The notes beneath the pieces were generated by a model. That model was not told the origin of the DNA. It worked only from the letters and a program-made list of their open reading frames with translations, and did no database searches. A stretch of DNA of 64,000 nt from an uncultured Tateyamaria sp. (GTDB lineage: Bacteria > Pseudomonadota > Alphaproteobacteria > Rhodobacterales > Rhodobacteraceae): the NCBI RefSeq assembly GCF_947488715.1, contig NZ_CANLAG010000003.1, positions 248,001 to 312,000 of the forward strand. Direction: 5' to 3'. The position numbers and the translations under genes were made by a program. This document shows, piece by piece, positions 57,220 to 64,000 of this stretch (its first letter is position 1; each line of letters starts with the position of its first letter).

Positions 57220-58088
57220 GCGCAGGCGACGGATATTTCACCGAAGAGAACTCGGCCGAGGTTGTGGCTGCGCGAAGCCAGACAGACAATGCGCGACTGG
57301 ATCAGTGCATAGAGGCGATCGTGCGGCACATGCACGCCTGCATCAAGGAAATCGAGCCGACCCAGCAGGAATGGTTCGACACGATCATGTTCCTGACCAG
57401 GACCGGGCATACCTGCACCGACTGGCGGCAGGAATTCATCCTGCTGTCGGATGTGATGGGTGTGTCGATGCTGGTCGATGCGATCAACAACCGCAAACCG
57501 GTTGGCGCGTCAGAAAGCACGGTGCTTGGGCCGTTCCACCTGCCGGATGCGCCCGAATTGCCCATGGGGGCGAACATTTGCCTCGAGGACAAGGGCGCTC
57601 CGATGCTGATAAAGGGGCGTATCCTCGACACGGATGGCGCGCCTATCGACGGGGTCAAGATCGACGTGTGGCAGGCCAACGACGAAGGGTTCTATGACGT
57701 GCAGCAAAAGGGGATTCAGCCCGATTTCAACCTGCGTGGCGTGTTTCGGACCGGTGCGGACGGCGCCTATCACTTCCGCGGGGTGAAGCCGAGGAATTAT
57801 CCCATCCCCGAGGACGGCCCGGTGGGGCAGTTGATGAACGCGCTGGGGCGGCATTGCTGGCGGCCTGCGCATCTGCACTACATCCTGGAGGCGGATGGGT
57901 TCGAAACCCTCACGACGCACATTTTCGACCCGGATGACGAATACATCCATTCCGATGCGGTGTTTGGGGTCAAGGAAAGCCTGATGGCAAAATTCGACCT
58001 CATCGAAGATCCGGATCAGATCGCTGCGGCGGGCATGGATGGCCCGTATTTTGAGGTCGTCCACGACTTCGTTCTGGCCCCGCGCTGA
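57216..58088 (+). CDS. Hydroxyquinol 1,2-dioxygenase (intradiol ring-cleavage)
   Basis: A 290-residue Fe(III) enzyme cleaving hydroxyquinol to maleylacetate. An N-terminal helical dimerisation domain (residues 1-100) is followed by the beta-sandwich catalytic domain starting with SESTVLGPFHLPDAPE. Iron ligands fit Y160 (DEGFYDVQ), Y195 (KPRNYPIPED), H219 and H221 (RPAHLHY). The family also includes catechol and chlorocatechol 1,2-dioxygenases, but maleylacetate reductase in the same operon favours hydroxyquinol. The start overlaps the monooxygenase stop, so the pathway genes are coupled. Confidence 0.9.
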   Translation: MSAGDGYFTEENSAEVVAARSQTDNARLDQCIEAIVRHMHACIKEIEPTQQEWFDTIMFLTRTGHTCTDWRQEFILLSDVMGVSMLVDAINNRKPVGASESTVLGPFHLPDAPELPMGANICLEDKGAPMLIKGRILDTDGAPIDGVKIDVWQANDEGFYDVQQKGIQPDFNLRGVFRTGADGAYHFRGVKPRNYPIPEDGPVGQLMNALGRHCWRPAHLHYILEADGFETLTTHIFDPDDEYIHSDAVFGVKESLMAKFDLIEDPDQIAAAGMDGPYFEVVHDFVLAPR

Positions 58089-58198
58089 TGCGATACGGAC
58101 GGCAGAGACACATTTTCCGCCGTCCTTTCCATTGACAGCGCGCGCTTCCACTGGCTCACATGCCTGAAACCCCATTGGGCCAATTGGAAGGACAGACC

Positions 58199-59314
<1,116 letters not shown>

Positions 59315-59340
59315 AAACCCCATTGCCAAACGCCAAACAG

Positions 59341-59373
59341 AGACCCGGATGCATGCCAGCGTCCGGGTCTTTT
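59341..59373 (+). terminator. Intrinsic terminator after frmA
   Basis: AGACCCGGA (59341-59349) pairs with TCCGGGTCT (59362-59370) around a 12-base loop, followed by TTT then GG. It lies 27 bases after the frmA stop. Confidence 0.8.
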
Positions 59374-59503
59374 GGTTTGATGGGGCCATGAAATCGCACG
59401 ACCTCGCGTCACGGCGTGATTTCCATACGTGTTGGCGCGATCTGCAGGTTTTGTGCGGGCCTTGCAGTGCTATCTATGCGTCAGGCAGCATAGGGAGGAC
59501 GCC

Positions 59504-59962
59504 ATGCAACTGACCGTCAATGGAACCACGCATGATGTGGATGTCGAAGATGACATGCCCCTGCTGTGGGTGCTGCGGGACGAACTGAACATCAAAGGCG
59601 TCAAATATGGCTGTGGTGTTGCGCAATGTGGCGCTTGCACCGTGCACATCGACGGTGTTGCCGTGCGGTCCTGCCAGACGCTCGCGGCAGATGTCGATGG
59701 CCCTGTCACAACGATCGAAGGGTTGGGCACGCCAGACGCGCTGCACGCTTTGCAAGAGGCGTGGATCGAACATCAGGTTGCGCAGTGCGGATACTGCCAG
59801 TCGGGCCAGATCATGCAGGCGGCGGCCCTTTTGTCCGACATCCCATCCCCCACCGATGCCGACATCGACGACGCCATGAGCGGTAATCTCTGCCGTTGCG
59901 GTACGTACAATCGCATCCGCGCCGCCGTGAAAACCGCCGCTGGCAAGTTGCAGGAGGCCTGA
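59504..59962 (+). CDS. 2Fe-2S small subunit of a molybdenum hydroxylase (IorA-like)
   Basis: A 152-residue iron-sulfur protein of the xanthine-oxidase family. The N-terminal plant-type cluster motif is [20 protein letters not shown] with the fourth Cys in VRSCQTLA. The second cluster has CGYCQSGQI and [12 protein letters not shown]. It passes electrons from the molybdenum subunit. Size and lack of an FAD domain fit two-subunit isoquinoline 1-oxidoreductase-type or aldehyde-type enzymes. AGGGAGGACGCC precedes the ATG at 59504. The next gene starts two bases after its stop. Confidence 0.9.
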   Translation: MQLTVNGTTHDVDVEDDMPLLWVLRDELNIKGVKYGCGVAQCGACTVHIDGVAVRSCQTLAADVDGPVTTIEGLGTPDALHALQEAWIEHQVAQCGYCQSGQIMQAAALLSDIPSPTDADIDDAMSGNLCRCGTYNRIRAAVKTAAGKLQEA

Positions 59963-59964
59963 GC

Positions 59965-62205
59965 ATGAGCCGTATCGGAAAGATCGCACGCCGTAGCTTC
60001 CTTGTTGGGTCCGCAGCTGTTGTTGGCGGCGTGGCCTTTGGCTACGTGATGTACAAACGGCCTGTAGCCAATCCGCTGCTGGATCAAGTGGCCGAGGGCG
60101 AGGCGGCGTTGACGCCATATGTGCGGGTTGATGCGTCAGGGATCACCCTGATCACGCCGCGCGCCGACAGCGGGCAGGGGGCCTATTCGGTTCAAGCCGC
60201 GCTTATCGCCGAAGAGCTGGATGTAGAGCTGGACCAGATCCGCGTCGATCCCGGCATGCCCAGTCCCGCGTACTATAACACAGCCCTAAGCGCGGAGGCC
60301 GCGCCGTTCCGATCCACAGATGACAGTTTTGCCGCGCAATCCACGCGGGGCGTCATGGACGCGCTGATGAAATTCCTCGGGATGCAGATCACCGGCGGGT
60401 CCACAACCGTACCCGACAGCTTTGAAAAACTGCGCCTGGCCGGTGCGGTGGCACGCGAAACACTCAAGGCCGCAGCGGCACAGCAAACGGGCGTTCAGGT
60501 GGCTGACCTCAAGACCGCGCGCGGCATGGTGGAACTGCCGGGGGGCGATACGCTCCGGTACGAAGACCTCGCGCCCATCGCTGCGACATTGGACCCCGTG
60601 AACGACGTCACCCTGCGCGATCCCAGCACGTGGCGTTTGGTAGGCAAGGCGATGGAACGGGTCGACATCGTTGCAAAGTCGACAGGCACCCAGAGCTATG
60701 GCATCGACTTTGAGGTCGAGGGCATGGTGCATGCAACCGTCCGGACCAACCCGCGTCGCGGTGGCGGGATGATTGAATTTGACAGCGCGTCAGCCGAACA
60801 GATGCGCGGCGTGCAGGCGGTCGTGCCGATTACCAACGGCGTCGCGGTGGTGGCCAACAACACATGGCGGGCGATCCAGGCCGCCAATGCGATCGACATC
60901 ACTTGGGCGGATGCGCCATATCCGGCAGAGATGGAGGAGCATTGGCAAACCCTCTCTGACAGCTTTATCGAGGATCGACGCGACAGCCGCATGCGCGACG
61001 ATGGCGACGTGGACGCGGCGCTGGATGGCGCAGAGGTGATCGAGGCCGAATACCGGGCGCCCTATCTGGCCCACGCGCCGCTAGAGCCGATCACGGCCAC
61101 CGTTCAGGTCACAGAGGACCGTGTCGATGTGTGGACCGGCACACAGGTGCCGCGATTTGTGCAATCCAACGTGGCGAAACTCTGCGACATGGACGCCGAT
61201 CAGGTGTTTGTGCACGTGCTGATGATGGGCGGCTCCTTCGGGCATCGCCTCGAGGACCGCGTGGTGCGTGAAGCCACGGAAATCGCGCTGCAACTCAAAG
61301 GTACGCCGGTCAAACTGACCTACAGCCGCGAAGAGGACATGACCCACAACGACACCCGCCAGATTGCCATGGCGCGCGGGCGCGGCACGGTCAGCGGGGG
61401 CAAGGTGGACGCATTTGATCTGGGCATCGCGATGCCGTCGGTCATCGCAAGCCAGATGGGCCGCCAAGGGTTTCCTGTTGCCGGGCCGGACTTGCAGATT
61501 GTGGCGGGCGCGTGGGAACAGCCCATGCAGATCCCGCACTACCGCGTCTCGGGCTACCGCGCGCCGGAACTGGCACCGATCACGTCCTGGCGGTCGGTTG
61601 GCGCCTCGACCAACGGGTTCTTCCATGACGTGTTCCTCGACGAACTGATCCACGCCGCGGGCGCCGATCCCATGGAGGAACGGCTGCGCCTGTGCTGGCA
61701 TGCACCATCCCGCAAAACGCTCGAAGCGGTTGCGGAAATGTCCAATTGGGGCGCGGCTCTGGGGCCAGACAAGGCGCGCGGCGTTGCGTTCTGTCTGTCC
61801 TTCGGTGTGCCGACCGCCGAGGTGATCGAGGTGACAAACACCGCAAATGGCATCCGCATCGACAACGTCTGCGTCGCAGCCGAGGTCGGAACCGTTGTCG
61901 ATCCGGTGAACTTCGAAAACATGGTGCAAGGCGGCGTGGTCTGGGCGTTGGGTCATGCGATGAACTGCGAAATCACCTATTCTGACGGCATGGTCGATCA
62001 GCAGAATTACTACGACTACGAAGGGATGCGCATGTTCCAGGCCCCGGTGATCAACGTGCGTGGCTTGGAAAATGGTGATGCTGTGCGCGGGGTGGGTGAA
62101 CCGATGGTGCCGCCCGCCGCTGCGGCCCTGTCCAACGCGATCTTCGCCGCCACTGGTCAGCGCATCCGCGAGATGCCGATGAACAAGTTTATCGATTTCG
62201 TCTGA
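59965..62205 (+). CDS. Molybdopterin-binding subunit of a molybdenum hydroxylase (IorB-like), Tat-exported
   Basis: A 746-residue catalytic subunit. The N-terminus has a twin-arginine signal (ARRSFLVGSAAVVGGVAFG), so the folded, cofactor-loaded heterodimer is probably exported to the periplasm. Residues about 40-170 and 180-740 match the IorB layout: LAHAPLEPITATVQ, VFVHVLMMGGSFGHRLEDR, and the C-terminal RGVGEPMVPPAAAALSNAIF with the likely catalytic Glu. Relatives hydroxylate N-heterocycles or oxidise aldehydes. No xdhC-type maturation gene is adjacent. I chose ATG at 59965, with AGGAGG upstream. It ends just before a strong terminator. Confidence 0.9.
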   Translation: MSRIGKIARRSFLVGSAAVVGGVAFGYVMYKRPVANPLLDQVAEGEAALTPYVRVDASGITLITPRADSGQGAYSVQAALIAEELDVELDQIRVDPGMPSPAYYNTALSAEAAPFRSTDDSFAAQSTRGVMDALMKFLGMQITGGSTTVPDSFEKLRLAGAVARETLKAAAAQQTGVQVADLKTARGMVELPGGDTLRYEDLAPIAATLDPVNDVTLRDPSTWRLVGKAMERVDIVAKSTGTQSYGIDFEVEGMVHATVRTNPRRGGGMIEFDSASAEQMRGVQAVVPITNGVAVVANNTWRAIQAANAIDITWADAPYPAEMEEHWQTLSDSFIEDRRDSRMRDDGDVDAALDGAEVIEAEYRAPYLAHAPLEPITATVQVTEDRVDVWTGTQVPRFVQSNVAKLCDMDADQVFVHVLMMGGSFGHRLEDRVVREATEIALQLKGTPVKLTYSREEDMTHNDTRQIAMARGRGTVSGGKVDAFDLGIAMPSVIASQMGRQGFPVAGPDLQIVAGAWEQPMQIPHYRVSGYRAPELAPITSWRSVGASTNGFFHDVFLDELIHAAGADPMEERLRLCWHAPSRKTLEAVAEMSNWGAALGPDKARGVAFCLSFGVPTAEVIEVTNTANGIRIDNVCVAAEVGTVVDPVNFENMVQGGVVWALGHAMNCEITYSDGMVDQQNYYDYEGMRMFQAPVINVRGLENGDAVRGVGEPMVPPAAAALSNAIFAATGQRIREMPMNKFIDFV

Positions 62206-62233
62206 CACAACGGATCACGCACGAACGAAACAG

Positions 62234-62259
62234 GGCGCATGGAAACATGCGCCTTTTTT
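62234..62259 (+). terminator. Intrinsic terminator after the molybdenum hydroxylase operon
   Basis: GGCGCATG (62234-62241) pairs with CATGCGCC (62246-62253) around a GAAA tetraloop, followed by TTTTTT (62254-62259). It lies 28 bases after the stop codon. Confidence 0.92.
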
Positions 62260-62284
62260 CGTATCGACGCAGGGATGGCCGTTT

Positions 62285-62304
62285 TGTATACACATTGTAT
62301 GCAA
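62285..62304. promoter_or_regulatory. GntR-type repeat overlapping the gntR start codon
   Basis: TGTATACA (62285-62292) is followed by TTGTATGCAA (62295-62304), giving two TTGTAT(A/G)C units. The second contains the ATG at 62299. This fits autoregulation, or a leaderless start overlapping the promoter and operator. Confidence 0.5.
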
Positions 62305-62991
62305 TCCGACTCACCCCCCAAAGAACGGACCTATGACGCCCTCGTTTCTGCCATCCTGACGCTGGACCTCAAACCGGGTGCCGATCTGGACGAGGCCCGC
62401 CTTTGCGCGGAGTTTGGTCTGTCTCGTACGCCGATGCGCGAAGTGCTGCGGCAACTGGCAGGCGAGGGGTATGTGGTGCTGCGTCAGAACCGCGGGGCGC
62501 AGGTCTCTGACATGTCGCACGCCTCCTTGCGCGCGTTTTTCATCGCCGCGCCAATGATTTACAGCGCGATACTGCAACTCGCAGCTACCCACCGGACCGA
62601 CGTTCAGATCGCGGCGCTGAAATCCGCACAAGAGACGTTTTGCAGTGCGCTCGACACCGGAACCGCCGCCACGCGCGCGCTGGCCAATATCCAGTTTCAC
62701 CGCGTCACTGGCGACATGGCCGACAACCTGTACCTCAGCCCCAGTTTCAACAGGCTGCTGCTGGACCACGCCCGCATCTCGATGACGTTCTACGCGCCGG
62801 GCGATGCGGATCAGTCGGACAATGTGGCGCTGGCCCGCGCCCAGCATGACGCCATCATCGAAGCCATTGCGGAAAGGGACGCGGCAAAAGCCGGGGAACT
62901 GGCCATCGCCCACTGGCAACTGTCGCGGGACGAGATCGAAAAATACGTGATGCCGAATGCGCTGGACGCGCCTCTGGGCATGGCGGGCTAA
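62299..62991 (+). CDS. GntR-family regulator
   Basis: A 230-residue regulator with winged helix ARLCAEFGLSRTPMREVLRQ and wing RQNRGAQVSDMSHASLR, then an all-helical C-terminal domain of FCD type (NIQFHRVTGDM, ARAQHDAIIEAIAERDAAKA). Start choice is uncertain: ATG 62299 lies inside the operator and has no ribosome-binding site; ATG 62275 (MAVLYTHC) has only AGGG directly against it. A leaderless mRNA from 62299 is possible. The next gene follows 12 bases downstream, so it probably controls that catabolic operon and perhaps the molybdenum hydroxylase. Confidence 0.85.
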   Translation: MQSDSPPKERTYDALVSAILTLDLKPGADLDEARLCAEFGLSRTPMREVLRQLAGEGYVVLRQNRGAQVSDMSHASLRAFFIAAPMIYSAILQLAATHRTDVQIAALKSAQETFCSALDTGTAATRALANIQFHRVTGDMADNLYLSPSFNRLLLDHARISMTFYAPGDADQSDNVALARAQHDAIIEAIAERDAAKAGELAIAHWQLSRDEIEKYVMPNALDAPLGMAG

Positions 62992-63003
62992 AGGGAACGA
63001 CAC

Positions 63004-63921
63004 ATGGCACCGCGTATGGAATTCAATGGCATCTACACACCGGCCGTGACGCCGTTCAACGCCGATCACACGCCCGACTTTGGCGCGCTCGAGGCTGTGT
63101 TGGACCGGCTGATCACTGCCGGTGTGCACGGCATCATCTCGGGCGGGTCCACCGGCGAAAACTATGCAATGACCGTGGCCGAACGGCTTGAGGTCGCGCG
63201 CCAGACTCTGCGCATCGTGGATGGGCGCGTACCGGTGATCATGGGCACCGGGGCCATGTTGCCCGCCGACAGCATGGCGCTGGCGCTGGGTGGCAAGGAC
63301 ATGGGGGCCGCGGCGTTGCTGGTCGCAACACCGCCCTATGCCGTACCGACCGAGATGGAAAATGCGCTCAATACGCTGGCCATCGACAAGGCGGCTGACC
63401 TGCCCATCATGCTGTACAATTATCCCGGTCGCATGGGCGTGAACATGGGTGAGGAATTCCTCGACCGAGTGGGCCGCAGCCGCAATATCTGCGCGATCAA
63501 GGAAAGCTCGGGCGACATCAACCGCGTGCACCTGCTGGCGCGCGACTACCCACATATCCAGATGTCTTGCGGGATGGATGATCAGGCGCTGGAATTCTTT
63601 GCCTGGGGCGCACAAAGCTGGGTCTGCGGAGGGTCAAATTTCCTGCCAGCCGAACATCTGGCCCTATGGCGCGCCTGCGCTGTCGACGGCGATTTTGCCA
63701 AGGGCCGCCGCATCATGTCCGCGATGATGCCGCTGATGCGCGTGCTGGAACAGGGCGGCAAGTTCGTCCAGAGCATCAAATACGGCGTCACCGTCGAAGG
63801 CATCGACACCGGCGCCATCCGCCCGCCGCTCAAGGCGTTGAACAAAGACGACAAACGCGCGCTCGAACAGGTGATCCGCGTTCTCAAAACCACCATCGCC
63901 GCCATCGAAGAGGAGGGGTGA
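63004..63921 (+). CDS. Dihydrodipicolinate synthase/N-acetylneuraminate lyase-family enzyme
   Basis: A 305-residue class I (Schiff-base) aldolase. The motif GIISGGSTGENYAMTVAERL holds the pyruvate-binding threonines, the Tyr is in IMLYNYPGRMGVNM, and the Schiff-base Lys is in ICAIKESSGDINRV. It lies with a GntR gene and an aldehyde dehydrogenase rather than lysine genes, so it is probably a catabolic aldolase, for example a 2-keto-3-deoxy sugar acid or hydroxyproline-route enzyme, not DapA. Substrate unresolved. Confidence 0.9.
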   Translation: MAPRMEFNGIYTPAVTPFNADHTPDFGALEAVLDRLITAGVHGIISGGSTGENYAMTVAERLEVARQTLRIVDGRVPVIMGTGAMLPADSMALALGGKDMGAAALLVATPPYAVPTEMENALNTLAIDKAADLPIMLYNYPGRMGVNMGEEFLDRVGRSRNICAIKESSGDINRVHLLARDYPHIQMSCGMDDQALEFFAWGAQSWVCGGSNFLPAEHLALWRACAVDGDFAKGRRIMSAMMPLMRVLEQGGKFVQSIKYGVTVEGIDTGAIRPPLKALNKDDKRALEQVIRVLKTTIAAIEEEG

Positions 63922-63924
63922 GGC

Positions 63925-64000
63925 ATGCTCACAACCGAAGAATACCGTGCCATAGCCAATGACCTGTCGCCCGCGACCACCGCGTTCATCGACGGAGGGT
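63925..64000 (+). CDS. Probable aldehyde dehydrogenase, N-terminal fragment (runs off window)
   Basis: Only 25 codons are visible: MLTTEEYRAIANDLSPATTA then FIDGG. The FIDGG ending matches the start of NAD-dependent aldehyde dehydrogenases (AFIDG(K/R) before the first beta strands). It begins three bases after the aldolase stop, so it is probably in the same operon and would oxidise an aldehyde made by the aldolase step. The call rests on a short stretch and context. Confidence 0.55.
   Translation, partial: MLTTEEYRAIANDLSPATTAFIDGG

Noticed and set aside
62311-63615. 434-codon antisense frame across gntR and the aldolase gene
   Set aside because: It crosses two clear plus-strand genes and a gene boundary, with no domain of its own.
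63004-63921. dapA of lysine biosynthesis
   Set aside because: The catalytic motif is shared across the family, and the context is a GntR-controlled catabolic operon with an aldehyde dehydrogenase.

Overview
The window looks like chromosomal DNA from a marine Roseobacter-group alphaproteobacterium (Rhodobacteraceae). The reasons are the high GC content, the dense operons with 1- or 4-base start/stop overlaps, the many substrate-binding-protein transporters (sugar ABC, TRAP, peptide ABC), the bdhA-patatin pair, TamAB, a DUF3307 protein and repeated small catabolic clusters that each carry a GntR, IclR, LacI or LysR regulator. I saw no rRNA, tRNA, CRISPR, insertion sequence or prophage gene.

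Layout. 1-2980: sugar ABC transporter (partial permease, binding protein) diverging from a LacI regulator, with two identical operators between them. 2977-8843: GMC oxidoreductase diverging from a TRAP transporter (binding protein, small and large permease) and an IclR regulator. 8850-12828: a leftward operon (isocitrate/isopropylmalate-type dehydrogenase, Gfo/Idh oxidoreductase, GntR) diverging from an ABM-domain protein and a metallo-beta-lactamase-fold hydrolase. 13018-16464: 3-hydroxybutyrate dehydrogenase, patatin-like hydrolase, MFS transporter. 16477-24932: a leftward peptide/nickel-type ABC operon with two tandem binding proteins, an embedded methyltransferase and an embedded small secreted cysteine protein. 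25070-30097: RND efflux pump and membrane-fusion protein diverging from a TetR regulator. 30151-34528: a catabolic cluster (80-residue protein, D-2-hydroxyacid dehydrogenase, AbrB-type transporter, GntR, tricarballylate-dehydrogenase-like flavoprotein). 34533-40450: tamB and tamA. 40568-53153: a cyclic-nucleotide and envelope region (ABC-type membrane protein with a degenerate ATPase and a cNMP-binding domain, DUF3307 protein, then a leftward operon of FecR/LysM protein, giant PKD protein and membrane adenylate cyclase). 53357-58088: LysR diverging from a hydroxyquinol pathway (maleylacetate reductase, FAD monooxygenase, intradiol dioxygenase). 58199-59314: glutathione-dependent formaldehyde dehydrogenase. 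59504-64000: two-subunit molybdenum hydroxylase, GntR, dihydrodipicolinate-synthase-family enzyme and the start of an aldehyde dehydrogenase.

How the genes fit together. Most of the window is uptake plus oxidation of small organic substrates, each module with its own regulator. A recurring feature is a stem-loop just after each binding-protein gene, which would let the binding protein be made in excess over its membrane partners. The least ordinary region is 40568-53153. There a predicted adenylate cyclase sits in one operon with two large exported proteins, close to a membrane protein that keeps a cNMP-binding domain but has lost the Walker A lysine and the catalytic glutamate of its ABC ATPase. 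This could be a cAMP-linked envelope-sensing system, but the link is inferred from position and domains only.
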